Of a stretch of DNA of 64,000 bases, positions 25,921 to 35,187 are shown one piece after another. The stretch's first letter is position 1; the number at the start of each line of letters is the position of its first letter. The stretch covers positions 62,001 to 126,000 of the forward strand of contig NZ_CAJULN010000002.1 of assembly GCF_910586915.1 (NCBI RefSeq). Reading direction: 5' to 3'. This stretch comes from an uncultured Bacteroides sp. (GTDB taxonomy: Bacteria > Bacteroidota > Bacteroidia > Bacteroidales > Bacteroidaceae). The notes beneath the pieces were generated by a model that searched no databases, was not told where the DNA came from, and saw nothing but the letters and a program-made list of their open reading frames with translations. Position numbers and translations under genes: made by a program.

Positions 25921-27495
25921 ATGAGTATGGTAAAGAGAATGATTTCGAAACTTTTGGTACTGACAGTACTGACTGTTTTTCTGGCAGCTTGTTCCCAAAC
26001 ATCGGACTATATCCATATGATACCGGCTGATGCCACGGCAGTGGTTGCTATTGACCTAAAATCACTTGCCGGCAAGGCAGGACTGAACGACAAGGAAAAC
26101 GAAGCTGCCAAACAAAAAATACTGGAAGTATCCAAAAGCGGAATGAATGCCGCTACCTTCCTACAACTGGAAAAGGTCGTTAATCATCCCGGCGAATCGG
26201 GTATCGACGTAGCATCTCCGGTTTACGGATTTTCCGCACCTTCTTTCCCATACCCCTCCCTTATAGGTAAAGTGAGCAATGAAGAGAACCTGCATACTTT
26301 GTTGGATGCAATGGCCAAAGAGCAAATCTGTCAACCGGTCAATGAAACAGCCGATTACCGCTTCACTACGATGAGCGGTAATTTGATTGCCTTCAATAGT
26401 TCGGCTGTAATAATAGTGAGTGTGAGTGGAACATCCTCGACAGAGAAAGCCAAAGAGGGTATCACTGCCTTGATGAAGCAAAATGCCGACAACAGCATTG
26501 CGGCGTCCAACGTGTTCCGACAAATAGAAAAGCAGAAGAGCGATGTCAGTTTCTTCGTGTCGATGGCTACCTTTCCGCCACTCTACCGCAACCAGATAGG
26601 TATGGGACTGCCCGACGAAGCGAAACCGGAAGACATCATACTGATAGGTAGAGCCAATGCGGAAAAAGGAAAAATCACTCTTCAAACGGAATATTATACA
26701 GATAACGAAACTGTAGGTACTTTACTGAAAAAGAATAGGGAATCGTTTGGAAAGCCCAACGGTACTTTCACCAAATACTTCCCGGCTTCTACACTGTTGT
26801 ACTGCAACATAGCCTTGAAAGGAGAAGAGTTTTACAACCTGTTGAGTGAGAACGAGGAGTTCCGCAATACCGTCTCCATCGCCAAAGCCGACGAGCTGAA
26901 AGAGCTGTTCCAATCATTCAATGGCGATATCTCCGCAGGATTGATTAACATTACAATGAACAGCGTCCCTACATTCATGCTATACGCAGAAGTTAAGAAC
27001 GGAGATGTACTTGAAAGTCTTTACAATAAGAAAGAATCATTGGGGCTGAAGAAAGGAGAAGAGATTCTGAAACTTGGAAAAGACGAATATGTCTACAAAA
27101 TCAAAGGCAGGAATGTGTTCGCCAAAGACATCAATGTATTCTTCGGAATCAAAGAGAAGCAAATGTATGTCACCAACGATGAGTTGCTCTACAAGAATAT
27201 AGGCAAGACAGCCGACAAGTCTGTCAAGGAAGCTCCTTATGCGTCGGAAATGAAAGGCAAGTCGACGTTTGTGGGTATCAACGCCGATGCAATCTTTGAC
27301 CTGCCTGTTGTAAAGATGTTGGCAGGATTGGGTGGTCCCGGAGCAAAGACCTATCTTGATATGGCAAACAAAGTCTCTTATTTGTCAATGAGTGCGAACG
27401 GAGAAACCAACGAAATCATCCTTTGCCTGAAAGACAAAGATACCAACGCCCTGAAACAGGTGGTGGAATTCGTCAAACAATTTGCCGGAATATAA
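25921..27495 (+). CDS. DUF4836-family lipoprotein
   Basis: This is an exported lipoprotein of 524 residues. The start at 25921 (MSMVKRM) gives a signal peptide ending in the lipobox LAAC; the frame is open further upstream but would overlap rsmE. The first mature segment, YIHMIPADATAVVAIDLKSLAGKAG, is the DUF4836 hallmark, and the fold appears to repeat (ANVFRQIEKQKSDVSFFVSMA, then TFVGINADAIFDLPVVKMLAG). Its function is unknown. It is separated by only 9 bp from an ABC ATPase gene and then a permease, so it may be a periplasmic partner of that exporter; this is inference. Confidence 0.85.
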   Translation: MSMVKRMISKLLVLTVLTVFLAACSQTSDYIHMIPADATAVVAIDLKSLAGKAGLNDKENEAAKQKILEVSKSGMNAATFLQLEKVVNHPGESGIDVASPVYGFSAPSFPYPSLIGKVSNEENLHTLLDAMAKEQICQPVNETADYRFTTMSGNLIAFNSSAVIIVSVSGTSSTEKAKEGITALMKQNADNSIAASNVFRQIEKQKSDVSFFVSMATFPPLYRNQIGMGLPDEAKPEDIILIGRANAEKGKITLQTEYYTDNETVGTLLKKNRESFGKPNGTFTKYFPASTLLYCNIALKGEEFYNLLSENEEFRNTVSIAKADELKELFQSFNGDISAGLINITMNSVPTFMLYAEVKNGDVLESLYNKKESLGLKKGEEILKLGKDEYVYKIKGRNVFAKDINVFFGIKEKQMYVTNDELLYKNIGKTADKSVKEAPYASEMKGKSTFVGINADAIFDLPVVKMLAGLGGPGAKTYLDMANKVSYLSMSANGETNEIILCLKDKDTNALKQVVEFVKQFAGI

Positions 27496-27504
27496 TACAC
27501 AGAT

Positions 27505-28149
27505 ATGAACAGCATTCACCTACGGCAAACACTTCCCCAAGTGTTTGCCGACCGCAATTCGGTGAGTTCGGACGTATGGCATCAAGACCTTATCTTCCGG
27601 AAAGGGGAAATGTATCTGATTGAGGCTGCTTCCGGAACCGGAAAATCGTCATTGTGCAGCTACATCTACGGATACCGCAACGATTATCAGGGAATTATCA
27701 ATTTTGACGATACCAATATCAAAACATACTCGGTGAAGCAATGGACCGACTTGCGAAAACATTCACTCAGTATGCTTTTTCAGGATTTGCGTATCTTCAC
27801 CGAACTGACTGCCCTTGAAAACGTGCAACTGAAAAACAATCTCACCGGCTATAAAAAGAAAAAGGAAATCCTAACGCTCTTCGGGCAATTAGGCCTCGCA
27901 GACAAAATAAACGCCAAAGCCGGAAAACTCTCTTTCGGACAGCAACAGCGCGTCGCCTTTATCCGTGCACTCTGCCAACCATTCGATTTTCTCTTTTTGG
28001 ATGAGCCTGTCAGCCACTTGGACAATGACAACAGCCGCATCATGGGCGAGCTTATCATTGCCGAAGCCGAAAGGCAAGGAGCCGGAGTCATCGCGACTTC
28101 CATCGGCAAGCACATAGAGTTGCCTTATCGTTCCGTTCTCAAATTATAA
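27505..28149 (+). CDS. ABC transporter ATP-binding protein (LolD/MacB-like)
   Basis: This cytoplasmic ATPase of 214 residues belongs to the class that drives MacB/LolCDE-type machines. Walker A is ASGTGKSS at about 42-49, the Q-loop is in SMLFQDLRIFTELTALENV, the signature is LSFGQQQRVAFIRAL and Walker B is FLFLDEPVSHLD. The region of the usual H-loop reads ATSIGKHIE, which departs from the common S/T-H-D pattern. The partner permease follows after 62 bp. Together with the DUF4836 lipoprotein this forms a likely three-gene operon; the cargo is unknown. Confidence 0.9.
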   Translation: MNSIHLRQTLPQVFADRNSVSSDVWHQDLIFRKGEMYLIEAASGTGKSSLCSYIYGYRNDYQGIINFDDTNIKTYSVKQWTDLRKHSLSMLFQDLRIFTELTALENVQLKNNLTGYKKKKEILTLFGQLGLADKINAKAGKLSFGQQQRVAFIRALCQPFDFLFLDEPVSHLDNDNSRIMGELIIAEAERQGAGVIATSIGKHIELPYRSVLKL

Positions 28150-28211
28150 TGCTGCAAAGAGACTGTTTATCATCAGAATCCGTGCCCTAACCATATAAGT
28201 ATAATAAAGTT

Positions 28212-29417
28212 ATGAATACCCTTGTCTGGAAACTTCTCCGTCAACATATCAGTGTCAGTCAATTGGCCGGTTTCTTTTTAGCCAACTTATTCGGTATGAC
28301 GATTGTATTACTCAGCGTTCAGTTTTACAAAGACGTCATTCCTGTATTCACCGAAGGCGACAGCTTTATGAAACAGGACTTCATCATCGCTACAAAGAAA
28401 ATCAGCACGCTCGGTTCGCTTGCCGGAAAGAGCAGCACGTTCACTACCGAAGAGATAGCCGAGTTAAAAAAGCAGCCGTTCGCTAAGAACATAGGAGCGT
28501 TTACCCCTTCCCAATTCAAAGTATCGGCTGGATTAGGGATGCAGGAAGCGGGGATACATCTTTCCACCGATATGTTTTTTGAAGCGGTTCCCGATGAATT
28601 TGTGGATGTCAAATCGGACAAATGGTATTTCGACCGCGACACCCACACCATTCCCATTATCATCCCACGCAACTATCTGAACCTTTACAATTTCGGATTC
28701 GCGCAAAGCCGGAGCCTGCCCAAACTGTCGGAAGGAGTGATGAGCCTGATACAGATGGATATCATTATACGCGGAAACGGACGGGTAGAACAGTATAAAG
28801 GAAACATTGTCGGCTTCTCCAACCGGCTCAACACCATTCTCGTTCCCCAAGCCTTCATGAAATGGGCGAACGAAAATTTCGCACCGAACACAACACCTCA
28901 ACCCGCCCGACTAATTGTCAAAGTCAGTAATCCGGCAGACGCTTCCATTGCCGGTTATTTTCAGGAGAAAGGATATGAAACGGAAGGCGGGAAACTGGAC
29001 GCCGGAAAAACAACATATTTCCTCCGCCTTATCGTGGGTATTGTATTGAGTGTCGGTTTATTTATCAGCATTCTTTCATTCTACATCCTGATGCTAAGCG
29101 TTTTCCTGTTATTGCAAAAGAATACGACCAAGTTGGAAAGCCTGCTGCTGATTGGTTACAGTCCCGGCAGAGTAGCGTTACCCTATCAGTTGCTCACGGT
29201 AGGATTGAACATCATCGTTTTCGTTCTATCCGTCGGACTGGTCTGGTGGCTACGCGGTTACTACCTCGACAACATCAGGTTGCTGTTTCCGCAACTGGAA
29301 ACAGATACTTTATGGGCCTCAGTCGGCACGGGTATCCTGCTATTTATCAGCGTATCGACAATCAACATACTGACAGTCAAAAGAAAAATCCTTTCCATCT
29401 GGATGCATAAAGTATAG
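28212..29417 (+). CDS. FtsX/MacB-type ABC transporter permease
   Basis: This inner-membrane protein of 401 residues has one N-terminal helix (about 18-38), a large periplasmic domain, and three C-terminal helices (about 272-298, 327-350, 372-392), the FtsX/MacB arrangement. The C-terminal part contains LESLLLIGYSPGRVALPYQLL, the coupling loop region that contacts the ATPase. Such permeases do mechanotransmission rather than classical transport: they extract lipoproteins, export peptides or activate hydrolases. It pairs with the ATPase 62 bp upstream. A more exact role cannot be given. Confidence 0.85.
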   Translation: MNTLVWKLLRQHISVSQLAGFFLANLFGMTIVLLSVQFYKDVIPVFTEGDSFMKQDFIIATKKISTLGSLAGKSSTFTTEEIAELKKQPFAKNIGAFTPSQFKVSAGLGMQEAGIHLSTDMFFEAVPDEFVDVKSDKWYFDRDTHTIPIIIPRNYLNLYNFGFAQSRSLPKLSEGVMSLIQMDIIIRGNGRVEQYKGNIVGFSNRLNTILVPQAFMKWANENFAPNTTPQPARLIVKVSNPADASIAGYFQEKGYETEGGKLDAGKTTYFLRLIVGIVLSVGLFISILSFYILMLSVFLLLQKNTTKLESLLLIGYSPGRVALPYQLLTVGLNIIVFVLSVGLVWWLRGYYLDNIRLLFPQLETDTLWASVGTGILLFISVSTINILTVKRKILSIWMHKV

Positions 29418-29502
29418 ATACGTATGAAATCACCTGCTAATTTCCAAGACGCCTATCTTGATAAAAAAGCAGCAAAATCCCAAACAAGTAAAATTAATTT
29501 CG

Positions 29503-29510
29503 TATTTTTG
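29503..29510 (+). promoter_or_regulatory. Promoter -7 element of the miaA-like gene
   Basis: TATTTTTG matches TAnnTTTG and lies 22 bp before the ATG at 29533. Confidence 0.7.
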
Positions 29511-29532
29511 CGGATATCAAAAGAATGAAGTT

Positions 29533-30453
29533 ATGCCGGATTATGATTTAATCGCCATACTCGGCCCTACAGCCTCGGGGAAAACTCCTTTTGCCGCAGC
29601 TTTGGCCTACGAACTCAACACGGAAATTATCAGTGCTGATTCCCGTCAGATATACAAAGGAATGGATCTCGGCACAGGGAAAGACCTTGCCGATTATACC
29701 GTAAATGGACGCACAATTCCCTATCACCTGATTGATATTGCCGACCCCGGATATAAATATAATGTATTTGAATACCAACGCGATTTCCTTATTTCTTACG
29801 AATCAATCAAACAAAAAGGTTGTCTCCCCGTTTTATGTGGAGGGACAGGGATGTATCTCGAATCCGTACTGAAAGGATACAAACTCATGCCTGTGCCTGA
29901 AAACCCGGAATTGCGCGCCCGCTTGGCCAATCATTCTTTGGAAGAACTGACGGAACTATTAAGCCGATACAAGACGTTGCACAACTCTACCGACGTAGAT
30001 ACGGCGAAACGTGCCATCCGCGCCATAGAAATTGAAGAGTATTATGCAGCCAACCCTGTTCCCGAACGGGAATTTCCCCAGTTGAAGAGTCTTATTATCG
30101 GTGTGGACATAGACCGTGAACTGCGCCGCGAAAAGATTACCCGAAGACTGAAACAACGGTTGGACGAAGGTATGGTGGACGAAGTGAGGTATTTGATTGA
30201 ACAAGGCCTCGCACCGGATGATTTGATATACTACGGACTGGAATACAAATATCTGACGCTGTACGTCATAGGCAAGTTAACGTATGAAGAGATGTTCAAT
30301 GGGCTGGAAATAGCGATTCATCAGTTTGCCAAACGGCAGATGACCTGGTTTCGAGGGATGGAAAGAAGAGGATTCACCATCCACTGGATGAACGCCGGAC
30401 TGCCGATGGAAGAAAAGATAGCCTTTGTAAAAGAAAAACTGGAAGGGATTTAG
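29533..30453 (+). CDS. miaA: tRNA dimethylallyltransferase (MiaA family)
   Basis: MiaA adds a dimethylallyl group to A37 of tRNAs that read UNN codons. The protein has 306 residues from the ATG at 29533, chosen because the promoter lies inside the longer frame. The P-loop GPTASGKT is at 11-18, then ISADSRQIYKGMDLGTGK, VLCGGTGMYLESVLKGY and DTAKRAIRAIEI. The segment after the P-loop reads GTGKDLADYTVNGRTIPYHLID instead of the usual GTAKP...HHLID, so this is a divergent form. Bacteroides genomes often carry two miaA genes, and this is likely the second type. Activity on tRNA is inferred from the family. Confidence 0.88.
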   Translation: MPDYDLIAILGPTASGKTPFAAALAYELNTEIISADSRQIYKGMDLGTGKDLADYTVNGRTIPYHLIDIADPGYKYNVFEYQRDFLISYESIKQKGCLPVLCGGTGMYLESVLKGYKLMPVPENPELRARLANHSLEELTELLSRYKTLHNSTDVDTAKRAIRAIEIEEYYAANPVPEREFPQLKSLIIGVDIDRELRREKITRRLKQRLDEGMVDEVRYLIEQGLAPDDLIYYGLEYKYLTLYVIGKLTYEEMFNGLEIAIHQFAKRQMTWFRGMERRGFTIHWMNAGLPMEEKIAFVKEKLEGI

Positions 30454-30461
30454 TATCTTTG
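30454..30461 (+). promoter_or_regulatory. Promoter -7 element of the lipid kinase gene
   Basis: TATCTTTG matches TAnnTTTG and starts immediately after the miaA stop codon, 45 bp before the next ATG. Confidence 0.65.
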
Positions 30462-30505
30462 GCAGTTATTTATAGTGAGATTTGATATACAGTTAGGATA
30501 AAAAT

Positions 30506-31432
30506 ATGAGTGTAGAACCGAAGAAATGGGGAGTGATTTATAACCCGAAAGCCGGCACCCGAAAAGTAAAAAAACGCTGGAAAGAAATCAAGGAGTACAT
30601 GGACAGTAAAGGTGTAGACTATGACTATGTGCAATCCGAGGGGTTCGGTTCGGTAGAACGGCTCGCCAAAATATTGGCAAACAACGGCTATCGCACGATT
30701 GTCATTGTAGGCGGCGACGGTGCTTTGAACGATGCCATCAACGGTATTATGTTATCCGAAGCCGAAGATAAGGAAAATATCGCTTTGGGACTTATTCCGA
30801 ACGGTATCGGAAACGACTTTGCCAAATACTGGGGACTCAGTACCGAATATAAATCCGCCGTAGACTGTATCATCAACCACCGATTGAAAAAAATAGATGT
30901 AGGATATTGTAACTTCTACGACGGTAAAGAACATCATCGCCGTTATTTCCTGAATGCCGTCAATATCGGGCTGGGGGCGCGAATCGTAAAAATCACCGAC
31001 CAGACCAAACGTTTTTGGGGAGTAAAATTCCTTTCGTATGTTGCCGCCCTGTCTTCACTGATATTCGAACGGAAACTATACAGGATGCATTTGCGTATCA
31101 ACGACGAACATATACGCGGACGTATCATGACCGTATGTGTAGGCAGCGCGTGGGGATGGGGACAGACGCCGAGTGCCGTACCTTACAACGGATGGTTGGA
31201 TGTTTCCGTAATCTACCGCCCCGAATTCCTGCAAATCATTTCCGGACTGTGGATGCTGATTCAAGGGAGAATCCTGAATCATAAAGTAGTGAAAAGCTAC
31301 CGGACAAAGAAAGTGAAAGTACTTCGGGCACAAAACGCATCGGTGGATTTGGACGGACGTTTATTGCCTAAACATTTTCCTTTGGAAGTGGGCATACTTC
31401 CTGAAAAGACGACGCTTATTATTCCAAACTGA
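30506..31432 (+). CDS. Diacylglycerol/lipid kinase family protein (YegS-like)
   Basis: This predicted kinase of 308 residues phosphorylates a lipid such as diacylglycerol or a sphingoid base; Bacteroides make sphingolipids, so both are possible. The N-terminal domain starts with WGVIYNPKAGTRK, and the nucleotide motif is VIVGGDGALNDAINGIM near 72-88, followed by GLIPNGIGNDFAKYWG. The C-terminal part holds the second conserved GDG-like element (ASVDLDGRLLP). No signal peptide or membrane helix is seen, so it is cytoplasmic or membrane-peripheral. It is followed 13 bp later by kdsA. Confidence 0.9.
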   Translation: MSVEPKKWGVIYNPKAGTRKVKKRWKEIKEYMDSKGVDYDYVQSEGFGSVERLAKILANNGYRTIVIVGGDGALNDAINGIMLSEAEDKENIALGLIPNGIGNDFAKYWGLSTEYKSAVDCIINHRLKKIDVGYCNFYDGKEHHRRYFLNAVNIGLGARIVKITDQTKRFWGVKFLSYVAALSSLIFERKLYRMHLRINDEHIRGRIMTVCVGSAWGWGQTPSAVPYNGWLDVSVIYRPEFLQIISGLWMLIQGRILNHKVVKSYRTKKVKVLRAQNASVDLDGRLLPKHFPLEVGILPEKTTLIIPN

Positions 31433-31445
31433 TAATATTAAGAAA

Positions 31446-32246
31446 ATGATAGAACTTAAAAACAATCCTGCCGGCAACTTCTTCCTACTTGCCGGCCCGT
31501 GTGTGATAGAAGGCGAAGAGATGGCGATGCGCATTGCCGAACGGGTGGTGAAAATCACCGAAACATTGCAGATTCCTTATGTATTCAAAGGCTCTTACCG
31601 CAAAGCAAACCGTTCACGCCTGGATTCATTTACGGGTATTGGAGACGAGAATGCACTGAAAGTACTGCAAAAAGTACGTGATACGTTCGGAGTTCCTACC
31701 GTGACAGACATCCACAGCGCGGAAGAAGCGCAAATGGTAGCCGAATATGTAGATATTCTTCAGATTCCGGCTTTCTTATGCCGCCAAACGGACTTGCTGG
31801 TTGCAGCCGCCAAGACAGGAAAGACCGTCAACATCAAAAAAGGCCAGTTCCTCTCTCCCTCGGCGATGCAGTTTGCTGCCGGCAAAGTGGTGGAAGCCGG
31901 AAATAAAAACGTCATGCTGACCGAACGCGGAACCACTTTCGGCTATCAGGATTTGGTAGTCGACTATCGCGGTATTCCCGAAATGCAGACCTTCGGTTTT
32001 CCTGTTATTTTAGACGTCACCCACTCTTTGCAACAACCCAACCAAACCAGCGGAGTGACCGGCGGAATGCCTCAACTGATAGAAACCATAGCCAAAGCGG
32101 GTATTGCCGTAGGTGCTGACGGGCTTTTTATCGAGACACACGAAAATCCTGCCGTAGCCAAAAGCGACGGTGCCAATATGCTCAAATTAGACCTGATCGA
32201 AGAGTTGCTGACTAAATTAGTACGCATAAGAGAAGCGATAAAATAA
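31446..32246 (+). CDS. kdsA: 3-deoxy-8-phosphooctulonate synthase
   Basis: KdsA condenses phosphoenolpyruvate with arabinose 5-phosphate to make KDO 8-phosphate for the lipopolysaccharide core. It has 266 residues. Family marks are FLLAGPCVIEGEE near the start, the substrate loop FKGSYRKANRSR, and KKGQFLSPSAMQFAAGKV with GTTFGYQDLVVD. It is encoded 13 bp after the lipid kinase, probably in one transcript, so two envelope-lipid genes are adjacent. The next gene starts after a gap of 81 bp. Confidence 0.96.
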   Translation: MIELKNNPAGNFFLLAGPCVIEGEEMAMRIAERVVKITETLQIPYVFKGSYRKANRSRLDSFTGIGDENALKVLQKVRDTFGVPTVTDIHSAEEAQMVAEYVDILQIPAFLCRQTDLLVAAAKTGKTVNIKKGQFLSPSAMQFAAGKVVEAGNKNVMLTERGTTFGYQDLVVDYRGIPEMQTFGFPVILDVTHSLQQPNQTSGVTGGMPQLIETIAKAGIAVGADGLFIETHENPAVAKSDGANMLKLDLIEELLTKLVRIREAIK

Positions 32247-32327
32247 CGTTTTTTCCTGTCAACTTGTGATTTACAAAGGAATAAGGCGACAGATTATTCA
32301 AAAACATTTATTTAAATTAAATAGAAC

Positions 32328-35165
32328 ATGAAACATTTATTACATGGATTATTCATTGCCGCACTTGTCATATGCTGCAATTTTCAGTCCGTACTTGCAC
32401 AGCCCATGCAACAACTGCCTGTGGACAAGAATGTCCGTATCGGCAAGTTGGAAAACGGACTTACCTATTACATCAGACACAACGCACTTCCCGAGAAGCG
32501 TGCGGAATTCTACATTGCCCAGAAAGTAGGCGCTATCCTCGAAGAGCCGCAACAACGCGGTCTGGCTCATTTCCTTGAACATATGGCTTTCAACGGAACG
32601 AAAAATTTCCCAGGCGACGAAACCGGATTGGGAATCGTACCGTGGTGTGAGACCAAAGGTATCAAGTTCGGAACCAACCTGAATGCATATACCGGTGTTG
32701 AACAGACCGTTTACAACATCAGCAACGTACCGACAGAGAATGTCAATGTTGTCGACTCTTGCCTGCTTATCCTTCACGACTGGTCGAGCGCTATCAAACT
32801 TGCCGACAAGGAAATCGACAAAGAGCGTGGCGTTATCCGCGAAGAATGGAGAAGCCGCAACAGTGGTATGCTCCGCATCATGACAGACGCACAGTCTACA
32901 CTATATCCCGACTCCAAATATGCCGACTGTATGCCTATCGGAAGTATTGACGTTATCAACAACTTCCCCTATCAGGACATCCGCGATTACTATGCTAAAT
33001 GGTATCGTACAGACTTGCAAGGAATCATCATTGTGGGCGATATCAACGTAGACGAGATAGAAGTGAAACTGAAAAAGCTGTTTGCCGACGTGAAAGCTCC
33101 GGTAAATCCTGCCGAACGCATCTATTATCCAGTAGCCGACAATCAGGAACCACTTATCTACATCGGTACTGACAAAGAAGTGAAAACTCCTTCTGTAAAT
33201 ATCTTCTTCAAGCACGAAGCTACACCGGATTCTCTGAAAAACACCATCGCCTACTATGCTACCAACTACATACTAAGCATGGCTATGAATATGCTGAACA
33301 ACCGGTTCGTTGAACTTCAACAGACTGCCAACCCTCCTTTCACCAGCGCAGGTGCAGGATACGGCGAGTTTTTCCTTGCCAAAACAAAAGAAGCATTCAG
33401 TTTGAGTGCAGGCAGCAAAATAGACGGCATCGAACTTGCCATGAGAACCGTATTGCAAGAAGCCGAACGCGCACGCCGTTTCGGATTCACTGCGACCGAA
33501 TACGAGCGCGCACGCGCCAACTATATGCAAGCAGTAGAATCTGCTTACAACGAACGTGAAAAAACAAAGAATGGTTCGTACGTGAACGAATACGTGAACA
33601 ACTTCCTTGACAAAGAGCCTATTCCGGGCATCGAGTTTGAATATATGCTTATCAACAAAATGGCCCCGAGCATCACAGTGGAAGCTGTCAACAAATTCAT
33701 GCAACAACTGATTACGGACAATAATCAGGTAGTCCTGCTCGCCGGTCCTCAAAAGGAAAGTGTGAAGTATCCTACCAAAGAAGAAATCGCAGCATTGCTG
33801 AAAGAGATGAAATCATTCGACCTTAAGCCTTATGAAGACAAGGTTTCCAACGAACCGCTTATCTCCGAAGAAATCAAGGGAGGAAAGATTGTATCCGAAA
33901 AGGAAGGCGACATCTACGGAAGCACGAAACTAGTACTCTCCAACGGTGTGACCGTATATGTGAAACCGACCGACTTCAAGGCTGATCAAATCATCATGAA
34001 AGGTGTAAGTTTAGGTGGTACAAGTATATTCCCGAACGAAGAAATCCTCAATGTTGCTCAGTTGAACGGTGTAGCCCTCGTAGGTGGAATCGGTAATTTC
34101 AGTAAGGTAGACTTGGGTAAGGCGCTTGCCGGCAAGCGTGCGGCAGTAGGCGCAGGCATCGGCAATACATCTGAAACCATCTCGGGCAATTGCTCTCCGA
34201 AAGATTTCGAGACCATGATGCAACTTACTTACCTCACATTCACTTCTCCGCGTAAGGACAACGAAGCATTCGAGTCTTACAAGAGCCGACTGAAAGCACA
34301 ACTGCAAAATGCGGACGCCAACCCGATGACCGCATTCCAAGATACTGTAACACGTGCGTTGTACAACAACCATCCGCGTGCTATCAAGATGAAAGAGAGC
34401 ATGGTAGACCAAATCAACTACGACCGGATTATCGAAATGTACAAAGACCGCTTCAAAGATGCAAGCGACTTTACTTTCTACCTGGTAGGAAACGTGAACT
34501 TAGAAGAGATGAAGCCGATGATTGCCAAATACTTGGGTGCTCTGCCGGCTATCAACCGCAAGGAGACTTTCAAGGACAACAAGATGTACATCCGCAAAGG
34601 AGCATACAAGAATGAATTTGCCAAAAAGCAGGAAACCCCGATGGCTACCATCATGTTCCTCTATAGCGGCACTTGCAAATACGACTTGCGCAACAACATC
34701 CTGCTCAGTTTCTTAGACCAGGCTTTGGATATGGTTTATACGGAAGAAATCCGCGAGAAGGAAGGCGGTACATACGGTGTAAGTTGTAACGGAAGCCTCA
34801 GCAAATATCCGAAAGAAGAACTCGCACTTCAGATTGTATTCCAGACCGACCCCGCCAAGAGAGACAAATTGTCGGACATTGTAGTGGAACAGTTGAACAA
34901 GATGGCAAAAGAAGGTCCGACTGCCGAACATCTGCAAAAGATTAAAGAATATATGTTGAAGAAGTACAAAGACGCTCAGAAAGAAAACGGCTATTGGCTC
35001 GCTAATCTGGACGAATACTTCTACACCGGTGTAGACAACACGAAGGACTACGAAAAATTGGTTGCCAACACCACTGCAAAAGATGTTCAGAACTTCCTTG
35101 CCAAACTCTTGAAACAGAACAACAAAATTCAAGTTGTAATGACTGCACCGGAAGAGAACAAATAA
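32328..35165 (+). CDS. M16 (pitrilysin-family) zinc protease
   Basis: This is a large exported metallopeptidase of 945 residues with a signal peptide (cleavage near SVLAQ, residue 25). The first M16 domain carries the inverted zinc motif HFLEH at 81-85, with the third ligand in the downstream helix IDKERGVIREEWRSR. Two more M16 units follow, the last ones without the motif, so one catalytic half and one inactive half form the clam shell. Substrates would be small peptides in the periplasm. The gene precedes a DUF5687 permease by 22 bp, but functional linkage is not evident. Confidence 0.94.
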   Translation: MKHLLHGLFIAALVICCNFQSVLAQPMQQLPVDKNVRIGKLENGLTYYIRHNALPEKRAEFYIAQKVGAILEEPQQRGLAHFLEHMAFNGTKNFPGDETGLGIVPWCETKGIKFGTNLNAYTGVEQTVYNISNVPTENVNVVDSCLLILHDWSSAIKLADKEIDKERGVIREEWRSRNSGMLRIMTDAQSTLYPDSKYADCMPIGSIDVINNFPYQDIRDYYAKWYRTDLQGIIIVGDINVDEIEVKLKKLFADVKAPVNPAERIYYPVADNQEPLIYIGTDKEVKTPSVNIFFKHEATPDSLKNTIAYYATNYILSMAMNMLNNRFVELQQTANPPFTSAGAGYGEFFLAKTKEAFSLSAGSKIDGIELAMRTVLQEAERARRFGFTATEYERARANYMQAVESAYNEREKTKNGSYVNEYVNNFLDKEPIPGIEFEYMLINKMAPSITVEAVNKFMQQLITDNNQVVLLAGPQKESVKYPTKEEIAALLKEMKSFDLKPYEDKVSNEPLISEEIKGGKIVSEKEGDIYGSTKLVLSNGVTVYVKPTDFKADQIIMKGVSLGGTSIFPNEEILNVAQLNGVALVGGIGNFSKVDLGKALAGKRAAVGAGIGNTSETISGNCSPKDFETMMQLTYLTFTSPRKDNEAFESYKSRLKAQLQNADANPMTAFQDTVTRALYNNHPRAIKMKESMVDQINYDRIIEMYKDRFKDASDFTFYLVGNVNLEEMKPMIAKYLGALPAINRKETFKDNKMYIRKGAYKNEFAKKQETPMATIMFLYSGTCKYDLRNNILLSFLDQALDMVYTEEIREKEGGTYGVSCNGSLSKYPKEELALQIVFQTDPAKRDKLSDIVVEQLNKMAKEGPTAEHLQKIKEYMLKKYKDAQKENGYWLANLDEYFYTGVDNTKDYEKLVANTTAKDVQNFLAKLLKQNNKIQVVMTAPEENK

Positions 35166-35187
35166 TCTTTCCCAGCACATCGACAGC

